DNA from: Isosphaeraceae bacterium EP7
GTDB taxonomy: Bacteria > Planctomycetota > Planctomycetia > Isosphaerales > Isosphaeraceae
Assembly (NCBI GenBank): GCA_038400315.1
Contig: CP151667.1
Coordinates: 977,174 to 1,041,173, forward strand
Direction of reading: 5' to 3'
DNA length: 64,000 nucleotides
A program made the position numbers and the translations under genes. Under the pieces are notes generated by a model. The model ran no database searches and was not told the DNA's origin. It saw nothing but the letters and a program-made list of their open reading frames with translations. Shown here one piece after another: positions 44,189 through 52,570 of the stretch (positions within the stretch are counted from its first letter, which is position 1; the number at the start of each line of letters is the position of its first letter).

Positions 44189-45553
44189 TTATTTCGCCTC
44201 GATCTCACGCAAGCGAGCCTCGCTCAAGGTTTCGCTGTGAAGGTCACCAAAGAGGGCTGCATAGGTCCCGTCGTCGAGCTTCCAGCGGAGGAGGATCTTG
44301 TCCTTGTCCTTGGGACCGACGGACTTGCCGTGATAGGCGGCGTCGGAGTTTTCCCGCAAGATCACGTTGAGGTGGCCGAAGCCCATGCCGGCTTCCCGGA
44401 TCAGCACCGACCTCTTGTCGCGGATTTGCTCGTCTGTCCTGGGCGGGAACTCGGCGAGCCCGCTCAGCTTGACCATCTCGTCGCGGGTCACGTCTCCGTA
44501 GACCATCTTGCCACGAGGATAATGCCCGCCGCTCAGCACCGCATAATTCGAGAGCGCCTTCGTCAGGTGGCCGATCTGCTCGGCGAGCGAAGGCGGCTTC
44601 GGTGTCGCATCGGTGTAGCCTTTAGGTGGCGTCGTATCGAACAGCCCGGGATCGATGGGCTGATTCCATCGGAAATTGTCCTCACGAATCAAGATATTTT
44701 GGCCTGATGTGTTCGTAGTGAAGAGCACGAGGACAGGGAGGCTGGATCGCGAATCGACCCAAATTTCGACGGGGCCGGGATAGGAGTCCGGGTCGATTTT
44801 TTTTGCATCGATGACGAAGCCGATGGCCGGCTTGCCGTCGATCTTCTTGGTGCCGAGCTGCCGGTCCGCCTCCCCCGAGTATCGGGCCAATTTCGCCATG
44901 ACGAAGAGCGGAGAAACATAGCCTCTCCTTGGGCTGACACGGTCGTAAGTCTTCCTCCGGCGGTCGAGCCTGAGGCCTGGCCGATCGGAAGGCAGGATTT
45001 CCAGGGAATCTTGAAACGCCGGATCCTTGGAATCAGTCACGTAAGAATTCGGCGCCTGCCATGTGATCTCATCCCTGTGAAGGACTTGGCCCCGCGTTGC
45101 GACGGGCTTGCCCGGCTCTTGGACGGGCACCAGTTCTAACGAGATCAACATTTGGTACGAGGTCGCTTGTCGGATGCTCTCCGTAACCTTCTCCAGAGCG
45201 AACGCGGGCTTCGCGGTCATCCCCAACCAAAGCATCACGACCGCAGCCGCGGCCAGGACTCCAGTCCCGCTCAATGCAAATCGTTGTCTCATCGTCAGCC
45301 TTCCTATCCAGTGTGAAAGTTGACACTTGGCGACATGACGATGTGATGCTCGGATCGTCGGCAGGTTGGCGAGTAGCCGCCCGCGAGCCTCGTCGTGGCC
45401 CGGCTCGAACCGGGAATGGGCCTCGTCGAGCTCTCGGATGAGCGACTGCATCGCCTCGACCGCGGCCCGGCAGTTCGGGCACGAGGCCAGGTGCGGGCTT
45501 TCTTCGAACCCAAGAGCGATCTGCGCGAGCTGTTCTTGCGAGGGGCAGGCCAT
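44189..45553 (-). CDS. Anti-sigma factor with large extracytoplasmic domain
   Basis: A 454-residue membrane protein. The N-terminus has a zinc-anti-sigma-like motif HLASCPNC (His, Cys, Cys) followed by helices, then one transmembrane helix (VLAAAAVVMLWLGMTA, about residues 97-112) and about 330 outer residues, the first part beta-rich and LolA-like (LQVLHRDEITWQAP-type segments). The gene starts 3 bp after the stop of the ECF sigma gene and its AAGGAGG ribosome site lies in that gene's end, so the two are coupled. It should hold the sigma factor until an envelope signal is sensed. Confidence 0.78.
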   Translation of the reverse strand: MACPSQEQLAQIALGFEESPHLASCPNCRAAVEAMQSLIRELDEAHSRFEPGHDEARGRLLANLPTIRASHRHVAKCQLSHWIGRLTMRQRFALSGTGVLAAAAVVMLWLGMTAKPAFALEKVTESIRQATSYQMLISLELVPVQEPGKPVATRGQVLHRDEITWQAPNSYVTDSKDPAFQDSLEILPSDRPGLRLDRRRKTYDRVSPRRGYVSPLFVMAKLARYSGEADRQLGTKKIDGKPAIGFVIDAKKIDPDSYPGPVEIWVDSRSSLPVLVLFTTNTSGQNILIREDNFRWNQPIDPGLFDTTPPKGYTDATPKPPSLAEQIGHLTKALSNYAVLSGGHYPRGKMVYGDVTRDEMVKLSGLAEFPPRTDEQIRDKRSVLIREAGMGFGHLNVILRENSDAAYHGKSVGPKDKDKILLRWKLDDGTYAALFGDLHSETLSEARLREIEAK

Positions 45554-45556
45554 TGG

Positions 45557-46117
45557 CTACGCCTCCTTCTCGGCCCGGCCGACGTTGGCCGCAAGCCGGG
45601 CGATGGCCCGGCTCAGCAGCGCATAGAACCCGGATCGCGACAGCCTCAGGAGCGTTGCCGCCTGCCCTGCGTCCTTCTCTTGCAGGTAGAACGCGTGGAT
45701 GGCCAGACGTTCACGCTCGGGAAGGCAAGCCAGCCCGCGAGCGACCGACTCGTGTTCCTCGGCGACTTCGAGCGACCCGTCCTGATCCGGATCGGACCAG
45801 GCTTCGGGCGATTCGGAGCCGGGGAACCTGAGCCGGTCGCGGCGAGAGGCTCGCCGACGCTCTCGCGCCACTTGCCGGGCGATCCCAACAATCCAGGCTC
45901 CGAACCGATCCGGTTGACGCAGCCGGCCGAGGTTGCGGTAGGCCCGCAGGAAACAGTCCTGCGTCAGATCCTGGACGGCCGCATCGCCCCTCGCCGAGCC
46001 CTGAAGGACGGCCCGGACGAGGCGCGCGTAACGGTCGTAGAGGTCGCCGAATGCCTCGGCCTCACCCTCCAGGACCCTGGCCACCAGAGCTGCATCGGTC
46101 GGATCGTCGTTGCCCAT
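45557..46117 (-). CDS. ECF sigma factor paired with an anti-sigma
   Basis: A 186-residue ECF sigma factor. Region 2 includes AFGDLYDRYARLVRAVL and DLTQDCFLRAYRNL, with FGAWIVGIARQVARERRR closing it; region 4 has LACLPERERLAIHAFYLQ and a helix-turn-helix (AATLLRLSRSGFYALLSRA). The ATG at 46117 starts the conserved part; an in-frame TTG 39 bp upstream is less likely. The anti-sigma gene follows after 3 bp. It is unrelated in layout to the kinase-linked sigma at 30684-31301. Confidence 0.9.
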   Translation of the reverse strand: MGNDDPTDAALVARVLEGEAEAFGDLYDRYARLVRAVLQGSARGDAAVQDLTQDCFLRAYRNLGRLRQPDRFGAWIVGIARQVARERRRASRRDRLRFPGSESPEAWSDPDQDGSLEVAEEHESVARGLACLPERERLAIHAFYLQEKDAGQAATLLRLSRSGFYALLSRAIARLAANVGRAEKEA

Positions 46118-46243
46118 CGTCAGCAGAGTAGTGGCCGCGACGGGCGAATCGTCCAATTCTTGTCGATGATTTTCGGAGAGGAGTTCGTCGCGGCGATGAG
46201 ACCCGGCGATGGCCTCCCGCTTCCCGTCGTCGCAGCTGCCAAC

Positions 46244-47779
46244 TCAGAGCGGCGAAGAGAACGGCTCGGCGGTGACGGGTTCGGGGCGTGGTTTCGCTTC
46301 GATGGCTGCTTCAGAGGATGCAGGTGCGACGGCAGCGGCTGCGGGCTGGGTGGTTCGCTTCCTGGAGACGATCCGGCGCCGTTTGGGAGGGTCGAAGATG
46401 GTCCAGATCAAGGTGCGGGACTTCAGGTCGTCAATGTAGGCGGTCGACAGGACCTTGACCTTCTCTTCGAAGACCGTGCGATGGATGGACTTGTAGACCT
46501 CGGAGAAGGGCCGGGGGCCGGCCGCGCGGCGACTCTCGACCCGGACGATGTGCAGCGAGTCGGGTGCTTCCAGGATGGGGCTGATCTGGTTCAGGGGGAG
46601 CCGTTCGAGGGCATCGTTGACCGGCCCGATCAGGTATCCACCGGGGGAGGTCTCCCAGAGGCCTCCCTTGGAGGCGGTCACCCCCTGGCTCTCTGCGGTG
46701 GCAAGCTTGGCGAAGTCTTCCCCCTTCGTCAGGCGGTCGAGGAGCGCCTCGGCCTTGGCCTTCGCCGTGGCCCGATCGGGGAACTTGGTCGTGTCGACGA
46801 CGACCTCGCGCCAGGTAATCAACGCCGGCTGTTCATAGCTTGCCAGGTGTGCGTTGTAGTAGGCCTGCATCTCGGGCAGGTCGACCTTCATCTTGCCCGC
46901 CAGCTTCTGCCTGAGGGTGGTCTGATAGAGCAGGTTCTGGCGGAACGTCTCGTACATGTCGTCGAGCGACTTGCCGCCCTCTTTGAGCTTCTGCTTGAGC
47001 TCGGGCTCGTCGACGGCCTTGTATTTGGCCAGGAGCGGGGTCAGCTCTTCCTCGGACCAGATCTTGCGGGCGTATTCCTTGAACGCTTCCTTCTGCTTGG
47101 GAGACTTCAGCTCGCGCTTGGTCTCCTGGAGGACCATGTTCCGCTCGATCATCTCCTTGAGGATCATCGCGCCAATCTCGCGCATCTGCTCGGGCGGGGG
47201 CCTCTGCTCCGCGGAGACGGCGAGCAGGCGCTCGGTGATGAGCGTGTTCAGCTCATGCATGGTGATGATCTCGTCGCCCACCCGGGCGGCGGGCCCACCG
47301 GCCGGGAAGATCCCTTCCAGGTCGATCTTCGGCTGCTTCATCACCACGGCGGCTTCGGTCGCCGACGGGATCGCGGTCGCGGACGCCTCGGGCGGAGCTG
47401 AGGTCGGCACGACGGCCGGGTCGACGGGAGACATGCTTGTCTTGGCGTCGGGCAGTGGCGCCGCCGCCGTCGGCTCCGGGCCAAGAGGCGGAAGCGGCTC
47501 TGCGGCCGCGGCCAGGGGCTCGGCGGGCATTGGCGCGGGGGCCTGGACGGCTTCCAGGGGCGCAGGTGTGGGCGAGGCCACGACAGCGGTTGCGCCGGGC
47601 GCCGTCCGCCCGGGGGCCGTGCGGAATTCCCCCTGGATGGCGTTCTGGATCGGCGTCAGCTCGCCCATCTCGGCCGACGAGCCACCCTGCTTGAGTGGGC
47701 CGGGCATGGCCGATCGCGATTGAGCACAGCCGGACATCGTGGACAGTGCCAGGAGCACCGTGGCGAGTCGCCGATCCAT
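46244..47779 (-). CDS. PpiC-type peptidyl-prolyl isomerase lipoprotein
   Basis: A 511-residue SurA/PrsA-like foldase. The N-terminus is a lipoprotein signal (TVLLALSTMSGC) followed by about 130 Pro/Ala-rich residues, a SurA-type helical domain starting RVGDEIITMHELNTLITERL, and a parvulin (PpiC) domain with ALITWREVVVDTT and the DSLHIVRVESRR ending. The C-terminus is basic then Ala/Pro-rich. It would assist folding of exported proteins in the periplasm. AAGGGA is well placed before the ATG at 47779. It lies 109 bp downstream of mfd on the same strand. Confidence 0.85.
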   Translation of the reverse strand: MDRRLATVLLALSTMSGCAQSRSAMPGPLKQGGSSAEMGELTPIQNAIQGEFRTAPGRTAPGATAVVASPTPAPLEAVQAPAPMPAEPLAAAAEPLPPLGPEPTAAAPLPDAKTSMSPVDPAVVPTSAPPEASATAIPSATEAAVVMKQPKIDLEGIFPAGGPAARVGDEIITMHELNTLITERLLAVSAEQRPPPEQMREIGAMILKEMIERNMVLQETKRELKSPKQKEAFKEYARKIWSEEELTPLLAKYKAVDEPELKQKLKEGGKSLDDMYETFRQNLLYQTTLRQKLAGKMKVDLPEMQAYYNAHLASYEQPALITWREVVVDTTKFPDRATAKAKAEALLDRLTKGEDFAKLATAESQGVTASKGGLWETSPGGYLIGPVNDALERLPLNQISPILEAPDSLHIVRVESRRAAGPRPFSEVYKSIHRTVFEEKVKVLSTAYIDDLKSRTLIWTIFDPPKRRRIVSRKRTTQPAAAAVAPASSEAAIEAKPRPEPVTAEPFSSPL

Positions 47780-47888
47780 CGGCTGTTCCCTTCCGTGGTC
47801 CGATCCGTCCCCTCCGTTTCGCATCGGCCCGTCGATCGGGCCGGTGCGCGCGGGGTCCTTCCCGGTCGGGGCGGAGGCTACCCGCACC

Positions 47889-50800
47889 TCACTCGGGCCG
47901 CAAGAGCGATTTCAACGCATGCGCGATCGCCGAGGCACGCGGCTTCTCGTCCAGCGGCACGTACGCCGTCCGGTCGTCCACAACCCGGATGTGCCCCGGA
48001 TGCCTGCGGGCGAGGGCTTCAATGCGCCTGGCGCTGTGATAGGTCAGCACGACGTAGCCGTCCTCGACATGCACCCGGCCGATCTGCCAGTGCTCGGCCA
48101 TGATCCGCAGCTCGACCTCGCGCAAAAGATTCTCGCCCATCAGCGGGATCGGCCCGAAACGGTCGACCAACTCCTGCCGGAAGTCGGCCAGTCGCTCCAG
48201 GGTGCGTGTCCGACCCAGGCGACGGTACAGCTCCACCTTCTGCTTCGGGCCCGGCACGTAATCCTTGGGTAGATAGGCCCGCCAGCTCAGCTCGACGGAG
48301 ACGTCCGAGGCGACCTCTTGCGGCTTGTTGGTCATCGACCGCACGGCGCTCTCCAGCAGCGAGCAATAAAGCTCGTAGCCGACGCTCTCGATATGCCCCG
48401 ACTGCTCGGATCCCAGGATATTGCCGGCCCCTCGAATCTCCAGGTCACGCAGGGCGATCTTGAACCCGGCACCGAGCTCGGTGTACTCCTCGATCGCCTT
48501 CAGTCGCTTGACGGCATTCGGAGTCACGGGCCGGTCGGATTCGAGCAGCAAATAGGCATAGGCACGATGCTTGTACCGGCCGACTCGCCCCCTCAGCTGG
48601 TGTAGATCGGCGAGACCGTACTTATCCGCATCATTGATGAAGATGGTGTTGACGTTGGGGATGTCCAGGCCGCTCTCGATGATCGTCGTGGCCAGGAGGA
48701 CGTCGAAGTCCTTGCGCAAAAATGAGATCATCGCCTTGTCGATCGCGTCGCCGGCCATCTGGCCGTGGACGATGCCGACTCGGGCCTCGGGCACGATCGA
48801 ACGGATCCGATCGGCGATGGTCTCGATATCGAAGACCTTGTTGTGGACGAAGTAGACCTGGCCGTCGCGGTTCATCTCGCGGCGGATGGCCCGCTTGATC
48901 GTCTCGGCGTCGAACCGGAGGATCCGGGTCTCGATCGACTTGCGGTCGGGCGGGGGTGTCTCCAGGTTGGAGATGTCGCGGATGCCCAGCAGGCTCAGGT
49001 GAAGCGTGCGCGGGATGGGCGTGGCGGAGAGGGTCAGCACGTCGACGGTCGTCTTGAGCGACTTGAGCCACTCCTTGTCCTCGACGCCGAAGCGTTGCTC
49101 CTCGTCGATGATGACCAGTCCCAGGTCCTTGAAGGAGACGTCCTTCTGGACGATCCGGTGGGTGCCGATCAGGATGTCGACGCCTCCCGCGGCCGTGCGC
49201 TTCAGGGTCTCGCGGATCTTCGCCTTGGGCCTGAAGCGGTTGACCACGTCGACGGTGACGGGGAACTCGGCCATCCGGCCGCTGAAGCTGCGGAAGTGCT
49301 GCTCGGCCAGGATCGTGGTCGGCACCAGGATCGCCACCTGCTTGCCGCCGTCGACCGCCTTGAAGGCGGCGCGCATGGCGACCTCGGTCTTGCCATATCC
49401 CACGTCGCCGCAAATCAAGCGATCCATCGGTCGGGGCATCGCCATGTCGGCCTTCAGGCTCTCGATGGCGGTGAGCTGGTCGGGGGTCTCGGTGTACGGG
49501 AAGGCCGCCTCGAACTCGGCCATGTAATGGCCATCTTCTGCGGGAAAGGCGTGGCCCGGCTGGCTGGCGCGTGCGGCCTGGATATCGATCAGCTCGCCGG
49601 CCAGGTCGACGACCGCCTCGGCCACGCGTTGCTTGCGCTTCTCCCAGCTCGACGTGCCGATCTTCGACAGCGGGGGCTCGCCCCGGCCGCCGCCGACATA
49701 CTTCTGCACCAGGTCAACCTTGGCGATCGGGATGTACATCTTCGTCTTCTCGGCGAACTCGAGCACCAGCGTCTCTTCGCTGTGGCCGGGTCCGCGCTCG
49801 ACGAGTTGCAACCCTCGATAGCGGGCGATCCCATGGTTGACGTGGACGACCAGATCCCCCTCGTTCAAGTCGAGGAAGCTGTCGATCGCCCGGCTCTCGT
49901 ATCGCCTGCGCGTGGTCGACCGCCGCACGTCGGTCCGGGCGAACAGCTCGTGGTCGCCGATGACCAGCGTGCCGGCGTCGACCATCCGGAACCCCGACCG
50001 GATGCGGCCGACGGTCAGGTACAGCCGCCCTTCCTCGGCCAGCGTGGAGTCGGCGAAGACCTCGCGCAGCCGCTGGACCTCGGCCGGGTTGTGGCAGGCG
50101 ATCAGGACTCGCTCGCCGCCGGAGGCCCCTTCCAGCTCAGCCTTGACCTTGGCCAGCTCGCCCGAGAACCTCTCGACACTCTCGATCCGCAGGTGGCAGG
50201 TCGTCTCCAGCGAGTCGGCCGCCAGGGTCGAGAGCGTGACCGAAGGCCGCTCGATCAGCCGGGCGAAGGTCGACTCGACCGTAAAGTGGCCACGCGGGTC
50301 CTCGACGCGGGCGAGGTATTGCTTGCCTTCTTCGCTGAGGTCATTGGGTTCGAGCAGCGCGATCCAGGTCGCCGCGGGCAGGTAATCGATCAGGCTGGCG
50401 GTCGCGGCCGAGCCGGGCGCCAGGTCCGGGGCCGCGGCGGTCAACTCGAAGGAGTCGTGCTGGCCGAGCGAGCGCTGGCTCTCGACGTCGAAGGGGCGGA
50501 TCGACTCGACGTCGTCGCCGAAGAACTCGATGCGGACGGGGTCGGGGGAGTCGGCCGCGAAGACGTCCAGGATCCCGCCGCGCAGGCTGAACTCGCCGGC
50601 AACCTCCACGACCTCGGCCCTGGCCATCCCGTGGCCGACGAGCCAGGCGGCCAGTTCTTCGACGGCGATGACGTCGCCGACCTTGATAGTCCGGGTCACG
50701 CCTGCGAGGGCCTCGCGGCTGGGCACCGGCTGGAGCAGGGCGGCCATCGGCGCGACGACCAGCTTGGGGGGCAGTGCGCCGGCCAGCCGTTTCAGGACTC

Positions 50801-51146
50801 GCAGTCGACTGCCGCCGATCTCGTCGCCCGCTGCGGCCTGCGGCGGTGAGCCTTCCCAGGCGGGGAACGACTCGGGGCCGACTCCGGCGAAGGTGCCCAG
50901 GTCCTCGCGGAAGTCGTCGAGGTCGCCGACATGGGGGATGACCACAAGCAGCGTCGACGGGGCCTCGCGGCCGACGGCCGCGGCGACGAGCGGGCCGGCC
51001 GAGCCCCAGGCCCCATCGAGCGTCCCCCCCCGGTTCTGGCGGAGGGCATCGATTACGCCGGAGAATCCCGGAGCACCTCGGATCAATCCCGTGAGGTGCT
51101 TCAGCTCCGTCGCGGGGGCCGGCTCGGCCGTCTTGGTCTTGCGCAT
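47889..51146 (-). CDS. mfd: Transcription-repair coupling factor
   Basis: A 1085-residue Mfd translocase that displaces stalled RNA polymerase and recruits UvrA. The UvrB-like N-domains (1 to about 350), the RNA-polymerase-interacting domain (GDLVVHVNHGIARYRGLQ), the helicase motor with Walker A GDVGYGKTEVAMRAA and DEEQRFGVEDKE, the TPIPRTLHLSLLGIRD segment, and the C-terminal TRCF domain are all in order. The ATG at 51146 is chosen because the frame upstream is Arg-rich and unlike Mfd. Size fits the family. Confidence 0.96.
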   Translation of the reverse strand: MRKTKTAEPAPATELKHLTGLIRGAPGFSGVIDALRQNRGGTLDGAWGSAGPLVAAAVGREAPSTLLVVIPHVGDLDDFREDLGTFAGVGPESFPAWEGSPPQAAAGDEIGGSRLRVLKRLAGALPPKLVVAPMAALLQPVPSREALAGVTRTIKVGDVIAVEELAAWLVGHGMARAEVVEVAGEFSLRGGILDVFAADSPDPVRIEFFGDDVESIRPFDVESQRSLGQHDSFELTAAAPDLAPGSAATASLIDYLPAATWIALLEPNDLSEEGKQYLARVEDPRGHFTVESTFARLIERPSVTLSTLAADSLETTCHLRIESVERFSGELAKVKAELEGASGGERVLIACHNPAEVQRLREVFADSTLAEEGRLYLTVGRIRSGFRMVDAGTLVIGDHELFARTDVRRSTTRRRYESRAIDSFLDLNEGDLVVHVNHGIARYRGLQLVERGPGHSEETLVLEFAEKTKMYIPIAKVDLVQKYVGGGRGEPPLSKIGTSSWEKRKQRVAEAVVDLAGELIDIQAARASQPGHAFPAEDGHYMAEFEAAFPYTETPDQLTAIESLKADMAMPRPMDRLICGDVGYGKTEVAMRAAFKAVDGGKQVAILVPTTILAEQHFRSFSGRMAEFPVTVDVVNRFRPKAKIRETLKRTAAGGVDILIGTHRIVQKDVSFKDLGLVIIDEEQRFGVEDKEWLKSLKTTVDVLTLSATPIPRTLHLSLLGIRDISNLETPPPDRKSIETRILRFDAETIKRAIRREMNRDGQVYFVHNKVFDIETIADRIRSIVPEARVGIVHGQMAGDAIDKAMISFLRKDFDVLLATTIIESGLDIPNVNTIFINDADKYGLADLHQLRGRVGRYKHRAYAYLLLESDRPVTPNAVKRLKAIEEYTELGAGFKIALRDLEIRGAGNILGSEQSGHIESVGYELYCSLLESAVRSMTNKPQEVASDVSVELSWRAYLPKDYVPGPKQKVELYRRLGRTRTLERLADFRQELVDRFGPIPLMGENLLREVELRIMAEHWQIGRVHVEDGYVVLTYHSARRIEALARRHPGHIRVVDDRTAYVPLDEKPRASAIAHALKSLLRPE

Positions 51147-51216
51147 AAGCGTCGGGTCGGACCGGTGGCGACTGGACGGCGCGGGCGCCGACCCTTTAGG
51201 TCTTATCCCGCCTATT

Positions 51217-52065
51217 CTAGGCAGATGCGTCGCCGACGGCCAACGCCCGGCTCGGCTGGCTTCGTCTGGCCGACGCCGGAGCCGGCGGAACCGCCGCCTC
51301 GGGGCCATCCCCACGCCCGGGGGACGTCGAGGCCGACGATCGCGGGACCGCGGGGCGTTCCAGGTCCTGAGTCAGCACCCAGGCGAGGTCGAGCGGGTCG
51401 CAGGGCCAATCCAGGCAGGCCGAGGCTCCCCTGCGGCGAGCCTCTCGCACGGTTGTCCGGTCGGCGAAGGCGAGCAGGCAGATGACACGGCGGCCGGCCG
51501 ATTGGCGGGCGAGGTCGTCGGACCAGCCCGGCTCCAGAGTCGGCACGTCCCAGAGGGCGGGCAGGCCGGGGGGCACTTCGAGCCAGTCGCGGCAGGCGAT
51601 GGCCAGGGCGCCAGCCGCCTCGACCAGCTCGACCAGAATCCGGCGCACCTCGAAGTCGGTGCTGACCACCGCCAGTTGCCGGGCTGGGGCGATGGAGGTG
51701 GCAGGAGCCGGGTTGCTCAGTTGTCGGGCGAGTGTCGACGCGGCGGTGGCGTCGGTGAGAATCAGGTCAACGTGCCGCGACCAGCGTGCCAGCTCGACCG
51801 ACTCGGCGTAGGCTCCCGCGACGAGGATCACCCGGGGGCTGCCAGGGCCGCGAAGAACGACGATCCTGCGGAGGTCCGACTCGGTCAGCGTCGACCGATG
51901 GATCACGATCAGGCGTGCCGACTTGCAGGCCTGCGGCCAGGTCTGGGGCAGGTCTCCGGCGCAGTGCCAGCGAGCCGCAGCCGAGGGGAGCGCCTCCGCC
52001 AGGTCGCGGACCCAGGGGTCTCCCAGGTCGCCGATGAACCAGGTCGATCGCTCGGTCGCGTCCAT
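51217..52065 (-). CDS. Degenerate receiver-like protein
   Basis: A 282-residue protein with two alpha/beta segments that look like receiver domains without full active sites. In the second (about residues 130-240) QLAVVSTDFEVRRILVELVE resembles beta1-alpha1, an Asp occurs in ALWDVPTLE, VICLLAFADRTTVREARRRG resembles beta4-alpha4, and the C-terminal KP motif is replaced by DWPCDP. Phosphorylation seems unlikely without the Lys. The C-terminus is low complexity. The ATG at 52065 has GAGGGG 8-9 nt upstream. It is 70 bp upstream of mfd on the same strand. Confidence 0.5.
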   Translation of the reverse strand: MDATERSTWFIGDLGDPWVRDLAEALPSAAARWHCAGDLPQTWPQACKSARLIVIHRSTLTESDLRRIVVLRGPGSPRVILVAGAYAESVELARWSRHVDLILTDATAASTLARQLSNPAPATSIAPARQLAVVSTDFEVRRILVELVEAAGALAIACRDWLEVPPGLPALWDVPTLEPGWSDDLARQSAGRRVICLLAFADRTTVREARRRGASACLDWPCDPLDLAWVLTQDLERPAVPRSSASTSPGRGDGPEAAVPPAPASARRSQPSRALAVGDASA

Positions 52066-52231
52066 TTTGTCCGCCCCCTCGCACTCGTTCTGGACCCGGG
52101 AGAGCATGCCCCCCAAACCGATCGATGTCCAGCCCGAACGCACCCACGGGCCGACTTGCCTTCACCCCAACGCCTCTCGCCGTTATGATCGCCACGCCGC
52201 CGGCCCGGTCGTCGGCGGCCTGGGAGTGTCG

Positions 52232-52519
52232 ATGGACGATTACGTCTTCCGTTATCAGCCGATTTGCTCCGCGGAACGCTGCGGGGAGAAGGCCCTGTTC
52301 AAGGTGGCCGCCCCCTGGAGCGACGGCACCAGCCGTGAGCTGAAGAATTACGGGCTGGCCTGCCAGACGCATCGAGACCTGGTCCTGGCCCGGGCGCAAC
52401 TCCACCGCCACGACCTGGCCCTGGCCGAAGGGGAGACCATCGGCCCGGTCGGCCTGTACCACCTGGTCAACGGCAGCCGCGACGCTGAGCTGGCCCGACT
52501 CCCCGATCGGGCCCACTGA
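52232..52519 (+). CDS. Small putative metal-binding protein
   Basis: A 95-residue protein with four possible zinc ligands: Cys12, Cys17, Cys44 and His47 (ICSAERCGEK and ACQTHRD). The middle is beta-like. The C-terminal half is helical (LVLARAQLHRHDLALAEGE). GGGAG 5 nt upstream of the ATG supports the start. I do not recognise a named family. It is 51 bp upstream of the heparinase-like gene on the same strand. Confidence 0.6.
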   Translation: MDDYVFRYQPICSAERCGEKALFKVAAPWSDGTSRELKNYGLACQTHRDLVLARAQLHRHDLALAEGETIGPVGLYHLVNGSRDAELARLPDRAH

Positions 52520-52570
52520 ACTTGCCCCGATTTCTCTCCGCCGATGCCCCGCCGGGAAGGAACCCAGGCC

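Noticed and set aside
45395..50849. Long plus-strand open frames opposite the ECF/anti-sigma, PpiC and mfd genes
   Set aside because: They mirror well-supported genes and lack any family signature.
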